A DNA stretch of 64,000 nt from Stomoxys calcitrans (lineage: Eukaryota > Arthropoda > Insecta > Diptera > Muscidae): contig NC_081554.1 in the NCBI RefSeq assembly GCF_963082655.1, positions 53,061,609-53,125,608 of the forward strand. Reading direction: 5' to 3'. Made by a program: the position numbers and the translations under genes. Position 1 is the first letter of the stretch; the number at the start of each line of letters is the position of its first letter. This document shows positions 44,901-51,951 of the stretch, in pieces. The notes beneath the pieces were generated by a model, which worked only from the letters and a program-made list of their open reading frames with translations, did no database searches and had not been told where the DNA came from.

Positions 44901-45760
44901 TATGGACCGATTTGAACCATAATTGGCACAGTTGTTGGATATCATAACAAAACCAGTCGTGCAAAATTTCATTCCAATCGGATAAGAATTGCGCCCTCTG
45001 AAGGCTCAAGAAGTCAAGACCCAAGATCGGTTTATATGGCAGCTGTATCAAAACGTGGACCGATATGGCCCGTTTGCAATACCAACCGACCTACACTAAT
45101 AAGAAGAATTTGTGCAAAATTTCAAGCAGCTAGCTTTACCCCTTCGGAAGTAAGCGTGCTTTCGATAGACAGACGGACGGGCATGGCTAGATCGACATAA
45201 AATGTCGCGACGGTCAAGTATATATATACTTTATGGGGTCTCAGACGAATATTTCGAGTAGTTGCAAACAGAATGACGAAATTAGTATACCTCCCATCCT
45301 ATGGTGGAGGGTATAAAAAATTATACAAACTTCTTAATACTATAGTATTTTTAATAAAACATTCCCATTATTGTAATTTTCTTAAGATCATCACTTACCG
45401 TCAATATAGCAAACATCATTTGGGCCACATTAAAGGCATGACGCCAATTATGGTAAATCACATTGCGATAATTCTTTTTAACACTCAACAGCCAACGGCA
45501 CAGAACCTCATAGTCGATGTGGAAACGTTCAACAAAATCCAAATCCAAAAACATTCGTAAACAGGCCTATATTAGAGAGACAAATTTAAATATTCACCAT
45601 TAGCAAATTTGAATTGAGGGCGTTTGCCATCCACACTTCTATCCAGGGACTCGGCAAGAAATAGGAAACAAACCTTTAAAGTATCATCGTCCTCAAAATG
45701 GATGTCATCAAAGCGGAAGTCATGTAAACGGAAATGAGCTGCAGAAGGTACTCGAAGACG
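37596..45760 (-). CDS. cGMP-type cyclic nucleotide phosphodiesterase (Pde6-like), seven exons, 5' partial
   Basis: Seven exons on the minus strand join without frame breaks to about 737 codons. The product hydrolyses cyclic nucleotide to the 5'-monophosphate. PDE hallmarks appear in order: HNWRHA (metal/proton donor), CHDLDHRG (metal-binding His-Asp), [10 protein letters not shown] (metal-binding Asp) and MMQVGFIDS (the invariant Gln that binds the base). The sequence is very close to what I know of Drosophila Pde6, of the PDE5/6/11 group, which is cGMP-preferring. GAF-domain exons are not seen and should lie upstream, at higher coordinates. The C-terminal tail of about 420 residues is low-complexity with acidic, His, Ser/Thr and Asn runs. 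A 5.6-kb intron full of transposons splits the catalytic core. Pde11 is the main alternative identity, but the [17 protein letters not shown] context favours Pde6. Confidence 0.93.
39012..39095 (-). CDS. Pde6 exon F (invariant glutamine)
   Basis: Exactly 28 codons, [10 protein letters not shown] to CLPIYE, phase 0 at both ends, between TTTTAAG and GTATGG. It includes MMQVGFIDS, whose Gln contacts the nucleotide base in this enzyme class. Confidence 0.93.
39165..39384 (-). CDS. Pde6 exon E ([10 protein letters not shown] motif)
   Basis: 220 nt. Its first base completes an Arg codon (RKRGTF). It contains the third metal-ligand motif, [13 protein letters not shown], and ends KQELNITPI in phase 0 at a GTAAGT donor. 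Confidence 0.93.
39452..39640 (-). CDS. Pde6 exon D
   Basis: 189 nt. Its first base completes the split Lys codon, giving [14 protein letters not shown]. It ends LAVYL plus AG before GTGAGA. The acceptor is CCCATAG. The [12 protein letters not shown] and [13 protein letters not shown] segments are typical of the PDE5/6/11 catalytic helices. Confidence 0.93.
39706..39815 (-). CDS. Pde6 exon C (CHDLDHRG motif)
   Basis: 110 nt starting [10 protein letters not shown] in the frame left by exon B and ending in QI plus two bases (AA) before a GTATGA donor. The CHDLDHRG motif supplies metal-binding His and Asp. A longer open frame over the same bases in another phase is a shadow. Confidence 0.92.
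39816..40500. other. Pde6 intron, left part: AT-rich, no element recognised
   Basis: This is the start, in transcription the end, of the large Pde6 intron. It holds poly-A/T runs, including a phenylalanine/lysine-type low-complexity stretch at 40150-40330. No gene or mobile element is recognised. Confidence 0.5.
40506..43135 (+). mobile_element. Degraded RTE-like LINE in the Pde6 intron, antisense to the gene
   Basis: Pieces of one non-LTR polyprotein follow each other in order with frameshifts. They are a basic linker with [11 protein letters not shown] and [11 protein letters not shown] (40506-41081), the early reverse transcriptase with [16 protein letters not shown] (41566-41805) and [19 protein letters not shown] (about 41860), [20 protein letters not shown] and [12 protein letters not shown] (42125-42466), and the C-terminal [15 protein letters not shown] and [13 protein letters not shown] pieces (42608-42900). 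The last conserved bit, about 43010-43130, resembles [20 protein letters not shown]. The endonuclease is missing. A second copy, on the minus strand, lies at 58855-61130. Clade is a guess from overall resemblance. Confidence 0.8.
41122..42000 (+). repeat. Internal tandem duplication within the LINE relic
   Basis: The segment beginning ctagtgtccgacgttggcgg near 41120 starts again near 41564, and both copies run through the reverse transcriptase start to the tcaatgcgg block (about 41515 and 41965). The unit is about 440 bp. The first copy has more deletions, such as the loss of the gatgatggtat piece, so they have decayed separately. Confidence 0.8.
43150..43790 (-). pseudogene. Internally deleted Tc1/mariner-superfamily transposase
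   Basis: Reading the minus strand, a helix-turn-helix N-terminal piece ([17 protein letters not shown], near 43640) is joined after a deletion to [13 protein letters not shown] (near 43530, first catalytic Asp region). [20 protein letters not shown] (about 43400-43460) and WFQHDGATC (second Asp, near 43265) follow, then FGKHFIS and [11 protein letters not shown]. Frameshifts and stops are present. It is a dead copy located between the LINE relic and a DINE-like fragment, inside the Pde6 intron. Confidence 0.75.
43750..44110 (-). repeat. Reverse-oriented fragment of a DINE-like interspersed repeat
   Basis: The minus strand reads cggacggacgg, ctggctag, gatcaagaatatatat, the same series that ends the elements at 45150-45230 and 58270-58400. 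It also contains tatgggggccatatgc-type units with reversed polarity. It is truncated on its inner side. 44111-44303 is AT-rich intron sequence with nothing recognised. Confidence 0.6.
44304..45318 (+). mobile_element. Non-autonomous element with 15-bp inverted ends (copy 1)
   Basis: The element starts acaagtaaaagcgtgctaag and has a ttcggccgggtcgaa near-palindrome. Near its ends it carries TATACCCTCCACCAT (44347-44361) and the exact reverse complement (45301-45315). The interior consists of about 150-bp units with gatcggtttatatggcagc. The right end has agacagacggacgg and tatatactttatggggtc. It is non-coding. Structure and vocabulary resemble DINE/Helentron-like repeats of flies, but a foldback or MITE origin cannot be excluded. 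Confidence 0.8.
45399..45566 (-). CDS. Pde6 exon B (HNWRHA motif)
   Basis: 56 codons, phase 0 at both ends, from [10 protein letters not shown] to MMFAILT. It contains the HN-x2-HA phosphodiesterase signature. The acceptor is AATATAG and the donor GTAAGT, a strong consensus. A 5583-bp intron follows. Confidence 0.93.
45674..45760 (-). CDS. Pde6 exon A (start of catalytic region)
   Basis: 29 codons in phase 0, ending [13 protein letters not shown]. The acceptor (tttacag) ends at 45761 and the donor GTTTGT follows at 45673. It leads directly in frame into the next exon. It is the most upstream exon I can identify; the preceding exon is outside the window or unrecognised. Confidence 0.85.
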
Positions 45761-46030
45761 CTGTAAATGAAAGAAGAAGAACCAAATAAGACAAATTAAA
45801 ACGGAAGAGGGAATAAATCAGCAAACATTATGCCAAAGGCAATAATAAATAATTCTCTCAGTGAATAGTGGTCATTACTGGGATTGGCTTTATCAATTCT
45901 TTTTGTTTTTTGCTAATAATGGAAATGAAAAAAAAAACTAAAAAGAACCTTGAAAGGAAGCTGAATCTCTAGAGATTGCAGTGGATGGATTTATTTTTTT
46001 ATGGCGTTGGTTTTATGCCAAACTGAAGGT
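45761..46030. other. Upstream Pde6 intron sequence, nothing recognised
   Basis: Unique AT-rich sequence immediately upstream (in transcription) of Pde6 exon A. No further Pde6 exon with GAF-like content is identifiable here. Confidence 0.4.
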
Positions 46031-47244
46031 GATTGGAAAAGGTTGGTGGCTTAATTCGGTTGTATATGGTGGTGGGACGTCATCTAGACAGTTGGTCCCG
46101 AATGTTGATATCAGATTCATTGTCTACTCCCAAATACCTTTCATTTGAGCTCCATTTTTTCATAGGCGGCAAACATTACCGTTTTGGGGAGTGTTTTTTT
46201 ATGTCTTGGCTTAAAAAATATATATCAGATTCGCGTTCTACTCGAAAATACCTTTTATTTGAGCCTTATATTGCAATGGTCAGCAAATACTTCCTATTTG
46301 GCTGGTGTTATGGGGATGGGGTGGCTCCATAGATACTTTTCCCGAATATTGGTTCGTGCCTAACATCCAAAGACCTTTCATTTGAGCCCCATATTGCAAT
46401 GCTCGTAAATTTATCCTCTTTGGGGAATGTTCTCGGGGATGGGCGCCCCCCAAACACTTGGTCCCAAATTTAGATATCACATTCGCATTCTACTCGCAAA
46501 TACCTTTCATTTGAGTCGCATATTGCCATGGTCGGTAAAAATGTCCGCTTTAGGGGTGTTTTGGGGGTTGGGGTGGCCTCATAGATACTTGGTCCCCAAA
46601 CACTTGGTCCCACATTCGGATATAAGATTCGTATTCTACACTCAAATACCTTTTATGTAAGCCCCATATTAGTATGGTCAGTAAATAAGTCGAATTTGGG
46701 GGATGTTCTCGGGGAAGGAGTGGACCCCCAGAAACTTGGTCCCAAATTTGGATATCACATTCGTATTCTACTCGCAAATACCTTTCATTTGAGTCGCATA
46801 TTGCCATGGTCGGTAAAAATGTCCGCTTTAGGGGTGTTTTGGGGGTTGGGGTGGTCCCCCTAACACTTGGTCCGACAATTGGATATCAGATACCTTTTCT
46901 GATCTTAAATACCTTTCATTTGAGTTCCATATTGCCGTGATTGGTGTATATATATATTTGGTAGGTTTGGGGGGGGCGCTCCCCCTAGGTACCCCATCCG
47001 AAATTTGGATACCAAATTTTTGTTTGTAGGGTAGGTTACTGTAAGAAAGCACACAAAATTTCGCTTAAATCGCACCACCCATCTCCGAGATCTGGCGTTT
47101 CTGAAAATTAGGGTAAGGGGGAGGGTCCGCCCCCCCTTCAGATATCAAAAAAATGTAGTACCCTATTTTCACCACCGGATCATTATGCACTATTTGTGAA
47201 AATTTCAAGAAAATCGGTTCAGCTGTTTCTGAGTCCTGTAATGC
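46031..47244 (+). repeat. G-rich interspersed repeat with ~120-130 bp tandem units
   Basis: Units repeat aaatacctttcatttgagt, catattgccatggtcggta, aatgtccgctttaggg, a ttttgggggttgggg stretch and cacttggtcc(c). At least six partial units are visible. The right end reads ggttcagctgtttctgagtcc, a typical boundary in such fly repeats. A shorter relative lies at 55020-55280. It is non-coding. Confidence 0.7.
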
Positions 47245-47858
47245 CAGACCTATAATGATATATGGTGTTGTGATCTGGTGGACGGCACTCCAAAAATTCA
47301 CCTACTGTTCAATACACAGACAGATCCAAAGAATGGCTTGTTTTTGCATCAGATCCGCTTGGCTACTCTTATTGCCTGTGACCATGGTGGCTAGACAAAT
47401 TGCTGTAGCTATTGTTGTGAGGCTAAGGAAGTATTCTCTTTGCCCATGAGGCGGCTAGGGTCACTGTTTTAGTCTTCATATAATGTCCAATGTTCCATGC
47501 AGTGTGGATTATACATTGCCCGAGCCGCTATTTGATAGAAAGTACTGTACCTTCCAAATTCCAAATTTTACCCATGAACATTCCACTAAGGAAAAGGGGC
47601 AAACTTTAATCTGATTAGAACAACAATACCTCTGGCAAAAGAAGGTACGTAGACTTCTTTAAGGATGGCTTCAAACTGAATGACCAGGTGAGCTTTGGGG
47701 TGTACTCTGAAGAACTAGGTCATCAATATCATCTCAGACAGCTAGGCAACCATTTAATCGCTGGGGAACATATTTCTGAATTAATAAAACGCCCTCGACT
47801 ATCGCAGATCTCTCAACGATCAGTTCAAAATTCACCTGCTATGGGTACCGGACCACAG
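47245..47858 (+). pseudogene. Dead LINE: reverse transcriptase tail and first half of RNase H
   Basis: Pieces read PIMIYGVVIWWTALQ and HRQIQRMAC (the C-terminal part of LINE reverse transcriptases), VPCSVDYTLPEPLFDRKYCTF, and FKDGFKLNDQVSFGVYSEELG (the first RNase H motif, normally TDGSKL). Stops and frameshifts are present. The RNase H is cut at 47858 by the intact LINE, and the other half continues at 51443. A short piece matching the 3' end of the tRNA-SINE (catgaacattccactaagg) sits near 47576. Confidence 0.75.
47847..47858 (+). repeat. Left target-site duplication of the intact LINE
   Basis: The dodecamer accggaccacag stands here and again at 51431-51442. Joining the flanks restores the codons for a WVPDHRNIPGN-type RNase H motif of the host LINE, which confirms the insertion point. 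Confidence 0.92.
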
Positions 47859-50800
47859 CCGGTTGTACGTACCGGATTGACCCGATGGAATCTTCATCGG
47901 CAAGGGCTGCCGCCTCAGTGTACGTGTTCGTCTTTTTTCGTCATGGGAGAGGCACATCCCGGAGTGCCTTCTCCGTATGCTTTTGGTCCGTGCCGGGATT
48001 GAAAAGAACCCCGGACCCTGGTTCTGTTCCGTTTGCCAGAACCGCCTTCATCATCGGTCAGTGTCGGTGAGGTGTAACAGGTGCTTGGAGTGGGTACATT
48101 TCCGTTCTTGCTCTGGCCTAACTTCGCTACGGGAGTATAGTCATACTGGCTATGTCGCTAGGTGCTGTGCGAACACAGCCAGCAGTGGGTCACAAGCGTC
48201 GCCGTCGTCGCCTTCGGCGTCCTCGTCGTCGGACTATGTGACCCCCCCGACCTCTCCCGTACGGCAATTTATGCAAAGACAGCACCCTAGCCCTACTATT
48301 GCCAGGCCAGTGTCGGGAAATGTATCGTTCCTGCAGTTAAACTGCAATGGACTGCGAGGCAAGATTGATGAGATTGTGGATTTTATGAGTCGGAAGAGCA
48401 TATCGGTCGCAGCGATCCAGGAGACAAAGCTGACTAACACCTGCAGCTTGCACAGTTGTCACGGCTACAATGTGCTACGTAAGGATCGCTCAAGGAATGG
48501 AGGTGGGGGATTGGCCTTTGTTATACACCATTCCGTGCAGTATAGACCTATCTCGCCTGCGCTTGACGCTAGTGACCCATACATGGAATGTATGGGGGTA
48601 GCAGTCAAGTCTGGTACTGCCGAGATAGAGATATACAACGTGTATATACCGCCGGTTGGCAGCTGTGTCCCGATTAATGGCCAGGCCTACAGCCCCGACA
48701 TAAGTGGGTTGCTATCTGGCCATAGTCGTCTGGTTCTGGGGGATTTCAATGCACATCACTCGTCATGGCATTCTCCCCTAGGCAACGACCAGCGTGGCAT
48801 AGCTTTGGCAGAGCAGATAGATAGCTCCACGTTTTGCACGGTGAATGAGGATGCCCCCACTAGGATTACGAGGAGGTGCAGCAGCTCGCCAGACATCTCA
48901 ATCGCATCCCCTGATCTCCTGAGTGACGTATCCTGGCAAGCCGTCATCTCTTTGGGGTCAGACCACCTCCCCATAATCCTCACCATCGACCGACCACCCG
49001 ACTTCATAACCTCTGAGCGCCGAACGTTCATCAACTATAAGAAGGCCAATTGGACTGGCTTCAGAGAGTATACCAATCGCCGCTTCAATGAACTGCCACC
49101 CCCCTCTGATGTGCTTGTGGCCGAGAGGAAATTCCGAGACATCATCAACGCAGCAGCCGCTCGCTTTATACCAGCCGGTCGAATACCGCAAGTGCGACCC
49201 AATTTCCCGGCGCAAGCAGTGGTACTCGCAGACGAGCGTGATGGGATTCGTGCTATGGACCCCGCTAACCCCAGAATCAGCGAGCTGAATCTGGAAATAA
49301 ACAGGGTAGTCAACGAACATAAGCGGAATTTGTGGCTGGAACACTTGGAGCAATGTAACTTAGGCACCGGTGCAGGCAAATTGTGGGCCACTGTTAAGTC
49401 TCTCTCGAACCCCGGTAGACGGGACGACAGGACCTCAGTCACTTTTGGCGAGTTAACCGTGACTGATCCGAAGAGATGCGCCAGGTTGTTCAACCGTCAA
49501 TTTATCGTGCATCCCGAGAGAGACAGGGCAAGGAGGAGAGCCATTCGCCGTATTCGTGGTCTCCGAGCCGATGAACAGCCATCACAATTTACCGTGGGCG
49601 AAGTTACGAATGTCATCCGTGGCGCCAAATCTTCCAAGGCGTTGGGCCCCGACGGAATCTCTACATTGATGCTGAAGAATCTGGATTTACCTGGAGTTGA
49701 GTACCTTACCACTGTCCTTAACCTGTCATTGAACACTCTTATAGTTCCCGATGTCTGGAAAATGGGCAGAGTGATCCCGCTACTGAAGCCTGGTAAAGAC
49801 CCGAGTTTGGGGGAGTCGTACAGACCGATCTCCCTTCTCTCACCAGTGGCTAAGACGCTTGAGGCATTACTCCTCCCGAGCCTCGTAGGAGAATTTCCAT
49901 TCGCCGAGCATCAACACGGATTTCGGAGACTGCACAGCACAACAACAGCTTTGCATGCCATCACCACACACATTTACCGTGGCTTCAATCAACCCAGGCC
50001 ATGTGATAGGACGGTCCTCGTGGCATTGGACCTATCGAAGGCATTCGACACGGTCAGCCATGCCAAATTATTTGAGGACATCGCCAACACGTCCCTCCAG
50101 CCAGGCCTTAAACGTTGGGTCGCGAATTATCTGTGTGGCCGCCAGTCATTTGTGGAATTTAGGGATAAGAAGTCAAAACACCGTAGAGTGAAACAGGGAG
50201 TTCCCCAAGGCGGGGTGATATCTCCGGCTCTGTTTAACCTCTACCTTTCCTCCATCCCACCTCCTCCAGACGGCATAGAGATCGTATCATATGCGGACGA
50301 CTGTACGATCTTGGCATCAGGCCCCCCACCCATTGATGACATCTGCGATAGGTTGAACGTCTACCTCAACGAGCTTGCCTCATATTTCGCTGCAAGAAAT
50401 CTGAAGATATCCGCCACCAAATCTTCAGCCACACTGTTCACTACAAATACGCGTGAGGTGAATTCTGAGCTGACTGTGATGGTCGATGGAGAATTGATTC
50501 CGACCATCAAGTGTCCCAAAATACTTGGCGTCACATTTGACAGCTCCTACACTTTCTCCCCACATGCCACAGCAATCTGCAATAAAGTCAAAAGTAGAAA
50601 CAAGGTCCTCAAGTCACTCGCTGGCAGCACTTGGGGTGCAGACAAAGAAACCTTGTTGACCACGTACAAAGCAATTGGCCGGTCTGTGGTAAGTTATGCA
50701 GCGCCAGTGTGGTCACGTCAGCTTTGTGACACGCAGTGGAATAATATTCAGATCTGTCAGAATGCCGCCCTCCGAACTGCGACGGGCTGCCTCCTTAGTT

Positions 50801-51430
50801 CTCATGTGGACCACCTCCACCAGGAGACAAAGATCCTACCAGTGCGAAGACATAACTACATGCTGTCTAAGCAATACCTTTTGGGCTGTTATCGCAGAAA
50901 TCATCCAAATCATCATCTTGTGGATAGATACCCACCGCCCAGAAGCCTTAAGGTAGATCTACATGATCTAGAGCGTGAGGTCCAGCGCTACAAGAGAGAA
51001 CCTCTAGATCAAGCGGCATATCAAGCGGGTCTGAACAACATTCATGCAGACACGGTAGCAGACGCGTTAACTGGCTACCGGGTGAATGTAGTCCTTGGAG
51101 TACGACCGCCACCCATTGCACCCGAAGAAATCGACCTCCCCCGGCAAACCAGAGTGATTCTGGCTCAATTACGTTCCGGCAGATGCAGCCGCCTCAATTC
51201 CCACAGAGCTAGGATTGATGCCGACGTGCAAGATGTATGTCCCGACTGTAACCAGGGACCGCACGATACACGTCACCTGTTTAACTGCCCGGCCAGACCC
51301 ACTCGACTCAGACCCAGATCCCTGTGGACGCACCCCATCTTAGTCGCGGAGTTCCTGGGTCTTGACACTCAACAGAATCAAGCAGACGAAAGATAGTACA
51401 CAATAAACTGCTACAACAACAACAACAACA
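47859..51430 (+). mobile_element. Apparently intact 3.57-kb non-LTR retrotransposon with 2A motif
   Basis: The element begins ccggttgtacgtaccgg, has about 118 bp of 5' leader, a single 1139-codon frame, a very short 3' untranslated region (about 10-15 bp) and a (CAA)n tail. It is bounded by a 12-bp target-site duplication. The leader contains a hairpin (ccgatg/catcgg at 47882-47900). The absence of stops, the presence of all catalytic motifs and the perfect duplication argue for a recent insertion of a possibly autonomous copy. The N-terminal 2A plus endonuclease plus reverse transcriptase layout recalls the Ingi/L1Tc group; clade is not certain, and no RNase H is present. Confidence 0.93.
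47977..51396 (+). CDS. LINE polyprotein: 2A-like motif, zinc finger, endonuclease, reverse transcriptase
   Basis: A 1139-aa frame. Residues 7-14 read GIEKNPGP, a 2A-like ribosome-skipping motif with Gly in place of the usual Asp. A Cys/His finger follows (C17-x2-C20-x12-C33-x2-C36-x4-H41-x3-C45, PHD-like spacing). The endonuclease spans about 115-335, with LQLNCNGLRGK, QETKL, GDFNAHH (D256) and SDHLPI (D329, H330). The reverse transcriptase has KALGPDGIS, ESYRPISLLSPVAKTLE, LDLSKAFD (D685), KQGVPQGGVISPALF and SYADDCTIL (Y772-D775). A C-terminal C1088-x2-C-x8-H-x4-C finger closes the protein. The endonuclease nicks target DNA and the reverse transcriptase copies the element RNA there. The ATG at 47977 was chosen because it begins just before the 2A motif. 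The upstream open frame in another phase is not convincing. Confidence 0.95.
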   Translation: MLLVRAGIEKNPGPWFCSVCQNRLHHRSVSVRCNRCLEWVHFRSCSGLTSLREYSHTGYVARCCANTASSGSQASPSSPSASSSSDYVTPPTSPVRQFMQRQHPSPTIARPVSGNVSFLQLNCNGLRGKIDEIVDFMSRKSISVAAIQETKLTNTCSLHSCHGYNVLRKDRSRNGGGGLAFVIHHSVQYRPISPALDASDPYMECMGVAVKSGTAEIEIYNVYIPPVGSCVPINGQAYSPDISGLLSGHSRLVLGDFNAHHSSWHSPLGNDQRGIALAEQIDSSTFCTVNEDAPTRITRRCSSSPDISIASPDLLSDVSWQAVISLGSDHLPIILTIDRPPDFITSERRTFINYKKANWTGFREYTNRRFNELPPPSDVLVAERKFRDIINAAAARFIPAGRIPQVRPNFPAQAVVLADERDGIRAMDPANPRISELNLEINRVVNEHKRNLWLEHLEQCNLGTGAGKLWATVKSLSNPGRRDDRTSVTFGELTVTDPKRCARLFNRQFIVHPERDRARRRAIRRIRGLRADEQPSQFTVGEVTNVIRGAKSSKALGPDGISTLMLKNLDLPGVEYLTTVLNLSLNTLIVPDVWKMGRVIPLLKPGKDPSLGESYRPISLLSPVAKTLEALLLPSLVGEFPFAEHQHGFRRLHSTTTALHAITTHIYRGFNQPRPCDRTVLVALDLSKAFDTVSHAKLFEDIANTSLQPGLKRWVANYLCGRQSFVEFRDKKSKHRRVKQGVPQGGVISPALFNLYLSSIPPPPDGIEIVSYADDCTILASGPPPIDDICDRLNVYLNELASYFAARNLKISATKSSATLFTTNTREVNSELTVMVDGELIPTIKCPKILGVTFDSSYTFSPHATAICNKVKSRNKVLKSLAGSTWGADKETLLTTYKAIGRSVVSYAAPVWSRQLCDTQWNNIQICQNAALRTATGCLLSSHVDHLHQETKILPVRRHNYMLSKQYLLGCYRRNHPNHHLVDRYPPPRSLKVDLHDLEREVQRYKREPLDQAAYQAGLNNIHADTVADALTGYRVNVVLGVRPPPIAPEEIDLPRQTRVILAQLRSGRCSRLNSHRARIDADVQDVCPDCNQGPHDTRHLFNCPARPTRLRPRSLWTHPILVAEFLGLDTQQNQADER

Positions 51431-51442
51431 ACCGGACCACAG
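51431..51442 (+). repeat. Right target-site duplication of the intact LINE
   Basis: Second copy of accggaccacag directly after the (CAA)n tail. The RNase H frame of the older LINE resumes after it. Confidence 0.92.
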
Positions 51443-51640
51443 AAATATACCTGGGAATTGTAGAGCAGACGAGCTTGCGAGACTAGGAACTATCTTATAC
51501 GAAAGTGCAGGATGCTGGAAGGGATTGAACTGACATTCCAAGCACTTCTACGTAAGCTGGAAAAAGAATCAGATCTCCCGAAGAGCATAACACTGCTAAA
51601 ATGCCGAAGAAGAAAAAGAGCTCCCCGCTTTCAAGTAAAT
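51443..51640 (+). pseudogene. Dead LINE: second half of RNase H
   Basis: Continues the host LINE interrupted at 47858. Codons give NIPGNCRADELARLGTILYE-like sequence, the C-terminal RNase H motif with the ADELA signature. It decays after about 60 codons and is followed by the SINE. Confidence 0.75.
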
Positions 51641-51951
51641 GCAAATTTTGTCCATGAACATTCCACTAAGGAACAGGGGTAAACTTCTCACATATCAAGG
51701 AGTGCAGTCCGATTCATGTTTAAGCTCAATGATAAGGGGCCTCCTTTTTATAGACGAGTCCGAATGGCGTGCCGCAGTGCCACACCTCTTTTGGAGAGAA
51801 GTTTTACATGGCATAGTGCCTCACAAATGTTGCCAGAATTAGGAGGGGAAAATCACCGCTGAAAATTTTTTCTGATGGGCTCGCCAGGATTCGAACCCAG
51901 GCGTTCAGCGTCATAGGCGGACATGCTAACCTCCGCGCTACGGGACAACCA
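51640..51951 (-). mobile_element. tRNA-derived SINE
   Basis: Reading the minus strand from 51951, the head resembles a tRNA gene. An A-box-like TAGCGCGGAGG (51930-51940) and a perfect B box GGTTCGAATCC (51887-51897) lie 32 bp apart. The body runs to a conserved 3' end (ttccttagtggaatgttcatg, near 51655). Pieces of the same 3' end recur at about 47576 and 61480. RNA polymerase III would transcribe it from the internal promoter, and mobilisation would rely on a LINE partner. No ORF. The long body after the tRNA part and the dispersed copies exclude a plain tRNA gene. Confidence 0.85.

Noticed and set aside
47688..48002. A separate ORF1 for the intact LINE (104-codon frame overlapping its start)
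   Set aside because: It begins outside the element in the older LINE and runs across the insertion border, so it cannot be an element gene.
51875..51951. A genuine tRNA gene
   Set aside because: A and B boxes are present, but the sequence continues into a SINE body whose 3' end recurs elsewhere, and a clean cloverleaf was not evident.
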